64,000 nt of DNA from Ignavibacteria bacterium (GTDB lineage Bacteria; Bacteroidota; Ignavibacteria; Kapaibacteriales; UBA2268): assembly GCA_026416955.1 (NCBI GenBank), contig JAOAEE010000013.1, positions 62,001 through 126,000 of the forward strand, in the 5' to 3' direction. Both the position numbers and the translations under genes were made by a program. The notes beneath the pieces were generated by a model. That model had not been told where the DNA came from and searched no databases. It worked only from the letters and a program-made list of their open reading frames with translations. This document shows positions 40,456 through 51,823 of this stretch, piece by piece (positions within the stretch are counted from its first letter, which is position 1; each line of letters starts with the position of its first letter).

Positions 40456-41208
<753 letters not shown>

Positions 41209-41260
41209 TAAATAATAAATTATTTAGTAGAAGTAATAATTATTTCTTTTTTATGACATT

Positions 41261-44200
41261 TCAATATCTAATAAACATAATGTTACGAAAATTATCCCCT
41301 ACTTGGATAAAAGCAAAATAAATCCCATTTGGTAAATTAGATAAGTCAATTTCGTATTCGTTCCCTATTTCGTTTAATAGGGATTTTTGGTTGAACACTT
41401 TATTTCCTAAAATATCAAACAAACTAACAGAAAGTATCGGATTTTCAAAGTTATCTGGAACACGAATAAAAAGGGTCTTCCCAGAACAAACTATATTAAT
41501 TGTTTCGATGGAAATCGGAAAGTTAATTTTTGCCACATTTGTATCAATAGTAACAATAATTGGTTTCGAAGTGTCACTCCCACAAGTACCTTCAACCACA
41601 CAATAATAGTTACCCCCATCCAAAGAAGAAACCTTTGTTAATTTTAAAGTATTATTTTTTTCACCTAAAAGCTTAATGTCATTTTTGTACCACTGATATT
41701 TCAGATTTCTCCCTTCACTTTGGACATAAAGTATCAAACTTTCATTAACTTTTACAATAGTATCTTTGGTTTGTGAAAGAATTTTGGTTTTAGGAATAAC
41801 CTCCACGGTGACTTCTTTGCTTTCTAATTTCGGGGGACAAACACCAGAAACGGTCACCTTATATTTTCCGGAATGAACTGGTAAAAGTTTTCTAAGAACC
41901 AAAACTGAATCAATAGCACCTTCAATCGTTTGATTATTAAATAACCATTGGTATTTAATTCGGGAACCTGTTGCAGAAACATTAAACACTATTGAATCGC
42001 CTTCGCATAATTCTATGAATTCAGTCAATGGATTGAAAGAAACTAACTTTGGGGGTTCGAGAATAATAATTGGAGATTGTATTGTTGCAATCATACCTTT
42101 GGGGTGGGATACTCTTATCCAAACCTTTCCAATAATGTTATTCGGGATTGTAATATTAGTCGACAATCCCTTAATTGCATTAGCAACCAGTATCCATTCG
42201 GATGAATTGTCCTGTCGTATTTCTACATCGAAGGAATCGGGTTGTGTAATACCTTCTACCCCCCATTTGACTTGGACACTAGAACCCGGACAATATTCTT
42301 CATTTCCAAAGGGAGCTTCGAAGCGTAATGTTGCTTCAACATTTTTTAAAATAAACCCATCTGGAAATGAATTAGAGGAAACATTTTTTAAAGGATTAAC
42401 AATCGGAAAATTCGATGAAGATGTTTTACCAACAATATAATAGTCTCCAACATAATTAATAAATATCTTGTTAGGGATATCATCTTCATTACCACCTAAA
42501 ATATTACTATACGAAATTCCACTTCCATCGCTCAACATTGAAACAAAAAATATATCATTCTTAAGGAACTTTTTTCCAGAAGGGTTATTCACTATTGGAA
42601 AATTAGTAGAACTTGTGTAACCAACAATGTAAAAGTTTTGAGTGCCTTTGTGAAATCCAATTGATTTCGGAACATCTGTTCCAGAACCACCAAGGAAAGT
42701 CGAAAAAACAAGGTTCTGGCTTTTATAAGTCCAACCATATTGAGTGGTAGTATTAATATTTGAAAGAGAAGCAACAAAAGCCTCTTCTTGCCCTTTAATT
42801 GTATTTTGGTATGCAGTTTGGGTAAGAGGAAAAGTAACACTCGAAGGTTCTTTAAAAGTTTTTCCAGCAAAAACGACTTTTTCATCTGTTCCATAATACC
42901 AAACAGTAGTGACAAAATCATCCGCGATACCACCAAAGAAAGATGCATATTCTAATCCACCGCTGGAGCCAAGAATTTTGATAACCACTCCATCAAAATT
43001 CCCATTATATGTCCTATCGAATGGTGATTCCAAAATATATTCATAGGAACCGTAATAGTAAACTCTAACTGGAAAGGCAGGAAAGTCGTTAGATTTTGTT
43101 GCACCACCTATATAAACATATTCAGAAGGAGAAACACACATATCATAAGCAAAATCATCTTCTATTCCACCAATATAAGTACAAGTCCTAATTGCTTGAC
43201 CAGTATTGGAAATTTTTGCAAAGAAAATATCATTTTTACCTTTCAAAGAACCTTGGTACGCACCGCCGGTAACTGGCAAATCTGGGGAATTTGTATACCC
43301 TAACAAATAAATACCATTGTCACCTGAAAGTTTAACAGAAGTAAGAATATCATCTTTGCTGCCACCAAAATAAGTAGAGAAAATCAATTCATTGCAATCA
43401 GAATTAAATTTGCATATATATGCATCTTGCAATCCATATGATGACTTTGACATTGAATTTACAAGGGGAAGGTCGTTAGAATTCGTGAGTGCCCCAATAT
43501 AAATGAAATTTTTGTCATCTACAAGAACATTAGTTGGGCTCTCGCTGGAGCTACCCCCAATTAAAGTAGAAAAAATTAGTTCTCGTTTTGAGCCTTTCAC
43601 ATTGAATTTAGAGACAAAAATATCTTTTTCCCCCTTATAACTTTGCGAATAAGAACCCGGGGTCGTAATAAAATTGAATGATTCGGTCCAACCAGTCACA
43701 ACAATTATTCCTTGCGAAATTTCAACAAGGTCTACAATTTCTTCGGAGCTAGAACCACCTACTAACGTGCTAAGAACTAAAGGGTCAACAATTAACTCTT
43801 TTTGTTTATCGTAATTACCAATTTCAAAAGTAAATGTATTTTTGTTAATCTTTTTGAATGATGCATCAACACGAGAAATTTTTTGATTTTCATCCTGATA
43901 AACAAATAGATTCCTATGAATAATTTCTCCCAAAGATGTCACTAACACTATCTCATCGGAGTTACATTTTAATATCTCTGCACCCTCGATTTTTATTTTT
44001 ATATTCTCTGGATTAGCATTTGGGTGCACCACAAAATCGTATCTAGGTTGTTCATTACAAGTTAATACAAGGTCTATTCCCGGTAATATATTTGATATTT
44101 TTATTTTTTCATAACCTTGAACGTTCTTTATCCATTTCTTTGGATTATTACCATAAAAGAAATTTAGTTTCCAATCACTAAACTTAAATTCTTCGAAATC

Positions 44201-44470
44201 TTGAAAAACACTCCCTTCAATTTGAAATTTGATTACATCCCCAACCTTTGAAAAAGAATCACCATCTTTTCGATTAGAAAAATAATTGAAGTAAATTGCA
44301 TCATTTGTTACATAAAAAGCAAGGTTGGGATAAAAAACTGCATACTTTATTGGTAAATCCCATTGTCCATAGTTTTTAATAAAATAGTTATAAGGAATTT
44401 GGGAAAACAAACCAGTATTCAGCAAAAGAACCAAAAAAAACATTTTTAATTTTTTCATCTTTACCTCCAA
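41261..44470 (-). CDS. SBBP-repeat / Ig-like T9SS-sorted surface protein
   Basis: Repeats of the type LVLSTLVGGSSSEE...GIIVVTGWTES...DIFVSKFN; two Ig-like segments (YQWLFNNQTIEGA, YQWYKNDIKLLGE); C-terminal LPNGIYFAFIQVGDNFRNIMFIRY. Confidence 0.85.
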   Translation of the reverse strand: MEVKMKKLKMFFLVLLLNTGLFSQIPYNYFIKNYGQWDLPIKYAVFYPNLAFYVTNDAIYFNYFSNRKDGDSFSKVGDVIKFQIEGSVFQDFEEFKFSDWKLNFFYGNNPKKWIKNVQGYEKIKISNILPGIDLVLTCNEQPRYDFVVHPNANPENIKIKIEGAEILKCNSDEIVLVTSLGEIIHRNLFVYQDENQKISRVDASFKKINKNTFTFEIGNYDKQKELIVDPLVLSTLVGGSSSEEIVDLVEISQGIIVVTGWTESFNFITTPGSYSQSYKGEKDIFVSKFNVKGSKRELIFSTLIGGSSSESPTNVLVDDKNFIYIGALTNSNDLPLVNSMSKSSYGLQDAYICKFNSDCNELIFSTYFGGSKDDILTSVKLSGDNGIYLLGYTNSPDLPVTGGAYQGSLKGKNDIFFAKISNTGQAIRTCTYIGGIEDDFAYDMCVSPSEYVYIGGATKSNDFPAFPVRVYYYGSYEYILESPFDRTYNGNFDGVVIKILGSSGGLEYASFFGGIADDFVTTVWYYGTDEKVVFAGKTFKEPSSVTFPLTQTAYQNTIKGQEEAFVASLSNINTTTQYGWTYKSQNLVFSTFLGGSGTDVPKSIGFHKGTQNFYIVGYTSSTNFPIVNNPSGKKFLKNDIFFVSMLSDGSGISYSNILGGNEDDIPNKIFINYVGDYYIVGKTSSSNFPIVNPLKNVSSNSFPDGFILKNVEATLRFEAPFGNEEYCPGSSVQVKWGVEGITQPDSFDVEIRQDNSSEWILVANAIKGLSTNITIPNNIIGKVWIRVSHPKGMIATIQSPIIILEPPKLVSFNPLTEFIELCEGDSIVFNVSATGSRIKYQWLFNNQTIEGAIDSVLVLRKLLPVHSGKYKVTVSGVCPPKLESKEVTVEVIPKTKILSQTKDTIVKVNESLILYVQSEGRNLKYQWYKNDIKLLGEKNNTLKLTKVSSLDGGNYYCVVEGTCGSDTSKPIIVTIDTNVAKINFPISIETINIVCSGKTLFIRVPDNFENPILSVSLFDILGNKVFNQKSLLNEIGNEYEIDLSNLPNGIYFAFIQVGDNFRNIMFIRY

Positions 44471-44554
44471 AAATTATAAGGGAATATAATGAAAAAAAAT
44501 TTATTTTTTGTAAAATAAATCTTAACAACAATGTAGTACTATTTGTTACAAAAT

Positions 44555-45169
44555 TCATTGGTTACAATTTGGAATGGGTAAAACTGTTGACGAAGGAAAT
44601 TCTTTCCTTAAGAGTTCAAAGTAGAAATTTGCCTTTTCTACTTCTTTTTGTTCACAATATATTTTACCAAGTTTCAACAAAGTTTTTTCTTTTATTTCTT
44701 TATCAACATTCTCGTTATGATATAATTCTGTTAAATCTTGGATACTTGCTGAAATCTGCTTCATTTCGTAAAGGCATTCTGCTGCTCGAAACCTTGCATA
44801 CCAAAAATAAAAATCTCTAATATTTGCACGATTAATAAAAGCAAGAAATATTTGTAAAGCACTCTTGTAATCGCCAGCCTCGAAAAGTTCATTCCCTCGA
44901 CTAATTTCTTTGGGAAAATCACCTTTGTTGGAAAGTTCAATTTCTAATGTATCAAAATTTCTTTTATTACCTTCTCTTAATGGTGGAAGGATTTTTTCAT
45001 TTGGTTTAGTTTGGTCGATAATTGTGTAGTTTCCAGCAGTATCAATATTACTCTCTTCACTTTTTTGAACTTTGGGTAACTTGATGTTGTAACGTGTTTG
45101 TACAGTGGAAGTACAATTTTGAAAAATCAAAGACGCAAGCAAAATTAAAACAATTTCCTTATATCTCAT
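44555..45169 (-). CDS. TPR-like lipoprotein
   Basis: MRYKEIVLILLASLIFQNCTS lipobox; helical repeats (ASIQDLTELYHNENVDKEIKEKTLLKLGKIYCEQKEVEKANFYFELLRKEFP). ORF extends to 45220. Confidence 0.6.
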   Translation of the reverse strand: MRYKEIVLILLASLIFQNCTSTVQTRYNIKLPKVQKSEESNIDTAGNYTIIDQTKPNEKILPPLREGNKRNFDTLEIELSNKGDFPKEISRGNELFEAGDYKSALQIFLAFINRANIRDFYFWYARFRAAECLYEMKQISASIQDLTELYHNENVDKEIKEKTLLKLGKIYCEQKEVEKANFYFELLRKEFPSSTVLPIPNCNQ

Positions 45170-45188
45170 ATCTTCAAAGTTAAAAAAT

Positions 45189-47738
45189 TTACAACAAAGA
45201 AAATTGTGCATCGACATCAATTATTAATTTAATTCCTTTTGTATGAAATTTCCTTATGAATTCGTATTGAAATTCCTTCAACAAATTCGAGGTTCTTTTC
45301 AAATTTGGGTCCCTTGACCGATTTACCTTCAAAAGGAATACTTTTCTATTCCAACCTCTTACCTTGTGCAAAATTGGTGTCACCGGACCTAATACAAACA
45401 CATTTTCAAAAGTATCTAATTTAGATTTAACAAAGGCAAGTATCTCGGGGTCTATTTCTTCACTTTTCCACCGAATTTCTAAAGAAATTAAACGGTAAAA
45501 AGGAGGATAATGAAGTTCCCTCCTAAAAAAAATTTCTTTATGATAAAACGATAAGTAATCGTTATTGATAAATGCTTCAATAGGATATGACTTAGGGCTT
45601 GTAGTTTGTATTATTACCTCTCCTGGGAACGAAGACCTTCTCCCCGCTCTTCCGGCAACTTGAGTAAATAATTGGAATGCTCTTTCATTTGCAGAATAAT
45701 CTGGAATATTAAGTTGAAGGTCTGCATTAATAATTCCAACAAGCGTTACTCGTTCGAAATCAAGACCCTTTGCAATAAGTTGTGTTCCAACAATGATATC
45801 GATTTCGCCGTAATAAAATTTCTGTAAAATTCCATTTCTTTCTGGTGCTTTTAAAACCACATCAAGGTCAAATCTTTCAATTTTTGGGTAATAACCAAAT
45901 TCGTTCAAAATTTTTTTCAACTCCTCTTCCACCCTTTGTGTTCCATAACCCAAAACCAGCATTGGAGATTTCCCACAAATCGGACACGAGGGTTGATAAT
46001 ACTTTTCAAACCCACAATAGTGACATTTTAATTTTTGGTCAATTTTATGAAAGGTTAACGAAACTTCACATTCAGGGCACTTTGGAATATATCCACAATA
46101 TCGACACTCAAGAAGTAGACCAAAACCTCTTCTATTCTGAAACAATATTACCCCTTCCTTTTTATTTAGCCTATCAATTACTTTATGGATTAAGGCGTCG
46201 GAAAACTGACCAAACACTTTCCTTTGAGTTCTCTTTTCAATCATATCTACAAGCACAACATTTGGAAGTTTAGCCCCATCGGCTCTTTGGTCGATAGTTA
46301 AAAGTTTATGTTTACCTTGCTTAGCAGCAAAGAAAGAATTTACCGAAGGGGTTGCACTTCCAAGCAAAACTACACAATTTTCAAATTTTCCTCGAATCAA
46401 AGCAACATCTCTTGCATTGTATCTTGGGGCTGGTTCATCTTGTTTATATGTAGGTTCGTGTTCTTCATCGACAATTATTAAGCCAAGATTTTGCGTAGGT
46501 GCAAAAATTGCTGAACGAGCCCCAACGACAATTTTTTTCTCACCTTCTAATATCGACAACCATTGTTGATTTCTTTCTAACTCGCTTAATCTTGAATGTA
46601 AAACCGCTATTTGATTAGGAAAAGCATTTTCGAACCTTTCAATAAGTTGAGGAGTTAATGAAATTTCTGGAACTAAAACAATCACAGATCTCCCCAACTC
46701 GAGACACTTTTTTATGCAATGCAAGTAAATCAAAGTTTTTCCACTGCCAGTTACCCCAAAAAGCAGAAAAGAAGAAAATTCTTCCTTACCTATTTTTTTC
46801 ATTACATCAGACAAAACACTATTTTGTTGTTCGGTCAATGGAATCTCGAGTTCGTTAGGAAAATTGAAAATCTTTTGAGATTCTAATTTAGTTTCATAAT
46901 CAGTAAAAGATTCTGGAATTAGAAAACCCATATCAACTAATTCATTAATATATTTCCCAATACTTCCCCTTCCTAAAACTTCCTTTAATCTTTTAATTGT
47001 GAATAAATTTATTCCTAGGTTTGACTGTTCATACAAATAATTGAGCAAACTAACCAAGTTTTTTTTCTTTTTTAAAATTTCAAGGAATTCAGAAAATCGT
47101 TCCCCACAAAACAATTCTTTATTGATTTTATAAACTTGTTTTTTTAGAATAGACTTATCCTCCTTTCGAAAAATTTTGATAATACCTTTTTTTTGAAGGG
47201 TCTCCAAAGTGGTTTCAAGATTAGGAATTTTTAACGATTTGCTAATAGTTCTTAAAGAAATTCGAGTTTTCCTACTTTCCAAAAAATCAATGATTTTTTT
47301 CTCAAACTTGTTAAGCAATAACTTTTCAAATTTCTGAATTCCAATTAATTGGACATACCTCGTTTCAATATTCTTTAAACGGCTTGGTACAACTGTTTTG
47401 ACAACCTCTCCAATTGGAGTAACATAATATTCCGAAAGCCACTTGCACAATTCCAACATTTTTGAAGATACAATTGGTCTTTCGTCCAATACTTTGATTA
47501 CTTTCTTAAGCAGACTTTCGTCAAAGTCCAATTCACCTTCGTGTTCTTTGAATATTATGCCTAAAATCCTTTTACTTTTAAACGGGATTAATACTCTGTA
47601 TCCAACTAAATCAACGTTTTGTGGACATTCATATACATAAGTAAAAAGACCATCTATTGGGTAAAAAGGAACAACATCTACCAAATATTTTTTTATTACA
47701 CTTTGTGTAATGTTTTTCATATTCATTCGTTTATTCAC
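45189..47738 (-). CDS. priA: Primosomal protein N' (PriA helicase)
   Basis: FGVTGSGKTLIYLHCI, DEEHEPTYKQDEPAPRYNARDVA, zinc motif CRYCGYIPKCPECEVSLTFH...CHYCGFEKYYQPSCPICG, GTQLIAKGLDF. Exact start among 47738/47726/47720 uncertain. Confidence 0.95.
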   Translation of the reverse strand: MNKRMNMKNITQSVIKKYLVDVVPFYPIDGLFTYVYECPQNVDLVGYRVLIPFKSKRILGIIFKEHEGELDFDESLLKKVIKVLDERPIVSSKMLELCKWLSEYYVTPIGEVVKTVVPSRLKNIETRYVQLIGIQKFEKLLLNKFEKKIIDFLESRKTRISLRTISKSLKIPNLETTLETLQKKGIIKIFRKEDKSILKKQVYKINKELFCGERFSEFLEILKKKKNLVSLLNYLYEQSNLGINLFTIKRLKEVLGRGSIGKYINELVDMGFLIPESFTDYETKLESQKIFNFPNELEIPLTEQQNSVLSDVMKKIGKEEFSSFLLFGVTGSGKTLIYLHCIKKCLELGRSVIVLVPEISLTPQLIERFENAFPNQIAVLHSRLSELERNQQWLSILEGEKKIVVGARSAIFAPTQNLGLIIVDEEHEPTYKQDEPAPRYNARDVALIRGKFENCVVLLGSATPSVNSFFAAKQGKHKLLTIDQRADGAKLPNVVLVDMIEKRTQRKVFGQFSDALIHKVIDRLNKKEGVILFQNRRGFGLLLECRYCGYIPKCPECEVSLTFHKIDQKLKCHYCGFEKYYQPSCPICGKSPMLVLGYGTQRVEEELKKILNEFGYYPKIERFDLDVVLKAPERNGILQKFYYGEIDIIVGTQLIAKGLDFERVTLVGIINADLQLNIPDYSANERAFQLFTQVAGRAGRRSSFPGEVIIQTTSPKSYPIEAFINNDYLSFYHKEIFFRRELHYPPFYRLISLEIRWKSEEIDPEILAFVKSKLDTFENVFVLGPVTPILHKVRGWNRKVFLLKVNRSRDPNLKRTSNLLKEFQYEFIRKFHTKGIKLIIDVDAQFSLL
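47695..47711. promoter_or_regulatory. Perfect dyad ATTACAC-TTT-GTGTAAT in the priA/degP start region
   Basis: 7-bp arms, 3-bp spacer, about 48 bp upstream of the degP ATG and within the 5' end of priA. Confidence 0.35.
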
Positions 47739-47758
47739 TTTTATTGAAAAAATTAAAT

Positions 47759-48961
47759 ATGAATACTAAAATAATTATCTTTGTCTTAACATTATTTCTT
47801 TTTTTGGGAAATTTTGGATGTACTGCCAAGGAAAAAAACGAAGAAAATTTTTCAAACAAAAAGAAAATTTACGAAGAAAGTAAGAGTTCCTCTGTCGATT
47901 CACTTACAAGAGACATTTACAATTCTCGCCAAAATGCAATTACAAGAGCAGTAGCGAAAGCTTCACCTGCTGTTGTTGGTATTAATGTTATTCAATACGT
48001 CGAAGTTCCATACAGAATTTACGACCCATTTTTCGACCCACTTTTTGAGTATTTCTTAGGCAAAAGACCAAGAGACTTCTTTTACGAAAAATTCAAAGTC
48101 CAAGGTTTAGGTTCTGGGTTTATTATTTCCCCTAATGGTTATATTCTTACAAATCACCACGTTGCTGGCAATGCATCTAAAATTGTTGTAACAACAACAG
48201 AAGGCAAAAAATACGATGCAAAATTAGTAGCAACAGATGAAGTTAGCGATGTTGCCCTACTTAAAATTGAAGGAGAAAATTTTCCTTACTTAAAACTTGG
48301 CAACTCTGACGACGTTATAGTCGGAGAGTGGGTTATTGCAATGGGAAATCCTTTTGGTCTTTTCGACTTGAATATGAAACCCACAGTTACAGTTGGTGTC
48401 GTTTCCAACAAAGGAATTAATATTATCCAAGACAACAAAATTTACAAAGGTATGATACAAACAGATGCTGCCATTAGTTCCGGCAATTCTGGTGGACCAC
48501 TATTAAATTCGCTTGGGGAAGTTATCGGTATAAACACTATGATTTACTCCACAGCAACAAGTAGGCAAGGTGCAGGAAGCATCGGCATTGGGTGGGCAAT
48601 TCCAATAAACCGTGTGAAAAAAATCGTAGACAAAATAGTAGACAAAACCGAAATACAAAGAAATTTCGACTTGGGTCTAACTTTAATTGAACCTGGAACC
48701 TACGAAGCTCAAAGATATAGAATTGAATTCGACGAAGGTCTGCTTGTTGTCGAGGTACATAGAAATTCTCCGGCAGCAAAAGCTGGATTTGAACCCGGCG
48801 ACATTATCTTGGAAATCAATGGGACAAAAATAAATTCTCTTGACGATTACAAGTTAATAGTCTTCGATTCTTTTCTCGAAGACGAGCTAAACTTTAAAGT
48901 AAAGCGGGGTGGTAAAGAAATCAACTTAACAGTGAAAGTTTCTAAATTTAAAAGACGATGA
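47759..48961 (+). CDS. degP: HtrA/DegP-type serine protease (trypsin-like + PDZ)
   Basis: [80 protein letters not shown]; lipobox-like [10 protein letters not shown]. Confidence 0.93.
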   Translation: MNTKIIIFVLTLFLFLGNFGCTAKEKNEENFSNKKKIYEESKSSSVDSLTRDIYNSRQNAITRAVAKASPAVVGINVIQYVEVPYRIYDPFFDPLFEYFLGKRPRDFFYEKFKVQGLGSGFIISPNGYILTNHHVAGNASKIVVTTTEGKKYDAKLVATDEVSDVALLKIEGENFPYLKLGNSDDVIVGEWVIAMGNPFGLFDLNMKPTVTVGVVSNKGINIIQDNKIYKGMIQTDAAISSGNSGGPLLNSLGEVIGINTMIYSTATSRQGAGSIGIGWAIPINRVKKIVDKIVDKTEIQRNFDLGLTLIEPGTYEAQRYRIEFDEGLLVVEVHRNSPAAKAGFEPGDIILEINGTKINSLDDYKLIVFDSFLEDELNFKVKRGGKEINLTVKVSKFKRR

Positions 48962-49704
48962 GCATATCTTTCCTCGAAACTTTTAATTTAGTAAAGAAAT
49001 TCAAAAGCAGAACAGTTGTCCGCGGAGTTTCTTTAAATATTAAGCAAGGGGAAGTCGTAGGTTTGCTTGGTCCAAATGGTGCGGGAAAAACCACAACATT
49101 TTATATGATAGTAGGAATGATAAGACCTAACTTTGGCAAAGTTACCCTCGATGGTGAAGATATAACTACTTACCCAATGTATAAAAGAGCAAGAATGGGT
49201 ATTGCATACCTTCCACAAGAAACTTCAATTTTTCGAAAACTTTCTGTCGAAAACAATATTATGGCTATTCTTCAACTCCAAAAAATTCCAGAAAAAAGAA
49301 GAAAAGAGAGATTAGAAGAATTACTTGAAGCATTTGGATTGCAAAACATTAGAAAGCAAAAGGGCTATATGTTGTCTGGTGGGGAACGAAGAAGGTGCGA
49401 GATTGCACGCTGTCTTGCCTCGAACCCAAAGTTCATTCTACTCGACGAGCCATTCGCTGGTATCGACCCTCTTGCAGTCGAAGATATTATGAAAATGATC
49501 CTCAATTTAAAAGAAAAAGGAATTGGTGTGTTAATTACCGACCACAATGTCCACGAAACTTTAACCATTACAGACCGTTCATATATACTAATCGATGGAA
49601 ATATCTTTTGTTCTGGAACAGCCGAAGAAATTGCGCAAAACCCAGAGGTTAGAAAACTTTATCTTGGAGAATATTTCACTTTAGAAAGATACCAAATCAA
49701 ATAG
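48958..49704 (+). CDS. lptB: LPS export ABC transporter ATP-binding protein LptB
   Basis: [86 protein letters not shown]. Confidence 0.95.
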   Translation: MSISFLETFNLVKKFKSRTVVRGVSLNIKQGEVVGLLGPNGAGKTTTFYMIVGMIRPNFGKVTLDGEDITTYPMYKRARMGIAYLPQETSIFRKLSVENNIMAILQLQKIPEKRRKERLEELLEAFGLQNIRKQKGYMLSGGERRRCEIARCLASNPKFILLDEPFAGIDPLAVEDIMKMILNLKEKGIGVLITDHNVHETLTITDRSYILIDGNIFCSGTAEEIAQNPEVRKLYLGEYFTLERYQIK

Positions 49705-49711
49705 TTCCCTA

Positions 49712-51004
49712 TCAAATTAAAACAAGTTTGACTTTTCCTACTTTTCTTTCCGAAGCAGAAACAACCTCGATGTAAAAATCCTCGAAATAAAACCTTTCCC
49801 CAACTACTGGTATTCTACCAGCCAAAAAAGCGATGTAACCACCAATTGTTTCGTATTCCTTGGACTTAGGAATTTCAATAGACAAACTTTCTAAAATTTC
49901 ATCTATCGGGGTTTCAGCATTAATCTCGTATTCATTTTCATTCAACTTTTTAATTAGCGGCTGTTCTTCATCAAACTCATCTTGTATCTCGCCAACAAGC
50001 TCTTCAAGTATATCTTCAATTGTTATTAAACCAGCAGTCCCGCCAAATTCATCGAGCACAATTGCAAGATGAACTTTCTCTCTTTGCATCAATTTCAAAA
50101 TGTCTTGTATCCTTTGAGTTTCTTTAACACAAAGAGGTTTACGAAGTATTCTACCAATCTGAAAATCATCGTAATTGCTTTGATTAAATAAATAAAGAAG
50201 GTCTTTAGCGTATATTACACCAACAATATCATCTATAGTATTTTCATAAACAGGCATTCTTGAATAACCTTCGGTTCTAAATTTTTCAAATATTTTTTCA
50301 ATACTCATATTTTTTTCTATTGCTACTATTTTATTTCTTGGTACCATTATTTGCTTTGCTGTAATAAATGAAAAATCGAATACATTTTGAAGAAGTTTTT
50401 CCTTTGTTGCCTCCAAAGTCCCCAGTTTATAGCTATATTTTAATATTTCCCGTATTTCTTCCTCGGAGTGAATATCTCTATTTTCCCTCACTCCTATACC
50501 TAAAAATCTTAAAGTTGAATTTGCAAACTCATTTAAAAGCCAGATAAAAGGTTTAAAAAGAAAATAAAATATTCGCAAAGGTATTGAAACAAGGAGAGCG
50601 GTTTTTTCTGCACGCAAAATTGCATAAGATTTTGGTGCAAGCTCCCCGAAAACGATATGCAAAATCGTAATCAAAACAAATGCAAGTGGCAATGATATTT
50701 TTTCCGCTGTCTCAATAGGTATATTTACACCAAGAAATAAAAAGATAGAAAAGATAATTTTCGAAACAACTGGTTCGCCTATCCAACCCAAAGCAAGACT
50801 TGCAATTGTAATTCCCAATTGACAAGCGGATAGATATTCATTTAAATTTGCAACTAAACTTGAGGCAATTTTTGCAGCAAATGACCCTTTTTTTGCTTTA
50901 AGTTCAATTTGGGTACTCCTTACTTTTACTATAGCAAATTCTGCAGCAACAAAAAATGCATTGAGAAAAACAAAAAACAAAGTTATGATAATATTAAGAA
51001 CCAT
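49712..51004 (-). CDS. CNNM (DUF21)/CBS/CorC_HlyC transporter-like protein
   Basis: N-terminal TM domain NAFFVAAEFAIVKVRSTQ, CBS pair (IMVPRNKIVAIEKN; LAIVLDEFGGTAGLITIEDILEELVGEIQDEFD), C-terminal CorC_HlyC. Confidence 0.93.
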   Translation of the reverse strand: MVLNIIITLFFVFLNAFFVAAEFAIVKVRSTQIELKAKKGSFAAKIASSLVANLNEYLSACQLGITIASLALGWIGEPVVSKIIFSIFLFLGVNIPIETAEKISLPLAFVLITILHIVFGELAPKSYAILRAEKTALLVSIPLRIFYFLFKPFIWLLNEFANSTLRFLGIGVRENRDIHSEEEIREILKYSYKLGTLEATKEKLLQNVFDFSFITAKQIMVPRNKIVAIEKNMSIEKIFEKFRTEGYSRMPVYENTIDDIVGVIYAKDLLYLFNQSNYDDFQIGRILRKPLCVKETQRIQDILKLMQREKVHLAIVLDEFGGTAGLITIEDILEELVGEIQDEFDEEQPLIKKLNENEYEINAETPIDEILESLSIEIPKSKEYETIGGYIAFLAGRIPVVGERFYFEDFYIEVVSASERKVGKVKLVLI

Positions 51005-51749
51005 AGCCGAAAAGATTAATTATGTTGAATTTTATAGTTTTACTTAAATAATACGATAAATAGTGTTCAACAAAATTTATGAAATCAATTAACTTGAACG
51101 ACTTGAGAAAATCATTTTTAATATTATTTAGTTCTTCCTTACTAATTTTTACAATTTGCTCTACTGTATCCTTATCAATCTTGGGAAATAACTTTTTTTC
51201 ATTCAAAATTTCAACTTCTCCATTTGTGTTGTTGAACCCTATGAAAATGAAATTTTTATTTAATAAAGGGATTAATTTTTCTGCAAGATCTATACCTAAA
51301 TCGAATGTAAGCTTAAGAATAAAATAAACTAAAATAACTATTGGATTTATATCTTTAGACTTTAAATTCTCTAAACAAGATAAAGTGAGATGAAACAAAT
51401 AAAGATTGGGATTTTCGGTGGGCTGAGTTTGCCTAACAATATCTAAAATTGCAAGACCAACTGTCAATTTTTCGAAAGATTTTGTTAAAGAATGAAATGA
51501 AGAGATTGTTTCCATTTTAGAAAGTAAATGCAATTGCAAGGCCTTCTTTTTGTAGTAACTCACAAAAATAAAGTTCATCGGCTCGAGTATTCCAATAAGT
51601 TTTGGTTGCTTTCGAATTCCTTTTGCAATTAAGGAAACAATCCCATCATTTTCCGTAAATATTTCAACAATTTTGCTCGTTTCCCTATAGTTAAAAGTTC
51701 TTAATACAATTCCTCTTGTGGAAACAATCACATTATATATACAAATCAA
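50994..51749 (-). CDS. recO: DNA repair protein RecO
   Basis: STRGIVLRTFNYRETSKIVEIFTENDGIVSLIAKGIRKQPK, RecO OB fold start; probable start is an internal GTG near 51731. Confidence 0.88.
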   Translation of the reverse strand: MICIYNVIVSTRGIVLRTFNYRETSKIVEIFTENDGIVSLIAKGIRKQPKLIGILEPMNFIFVSYYKKKALQLHLLSKMETISSFHSLTKSFEKLTVGLAILDIVRQTQPTENPNLYLFHLTLSCLENLKSKDINPIVILVYFILKLTFDLGIDLAEKLIPLLNKNFIFIGFNNTNGEVEILNEKKLFPKIDKDTVEQIVKISKEELNNIKNDFLKSFKLIDFINFVEHYLSYYLSKTIKFNIINLFGYGS

Positions 51750-51823
51750 ATATAAATCAACAAAACCAACACAAATTTACAACCAATTTTCTTAATTTGC
51801 ATATTGTTTTTTAAATAAGTCAA

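Noticed and set aside
42015-42440. 141 aa plus-strand ORF (and 45845..46273, 142 aa)
   Set aside because: Antisense to the SBBP-repeat protein and to priA respectively; no recognisable motifs.
43020-43800. DNA-level tandem repeats in the SBBP gene
   Set aside because: The repetition is at protein level (diverged propeller repeats), not a nucleotide tandem repeat.
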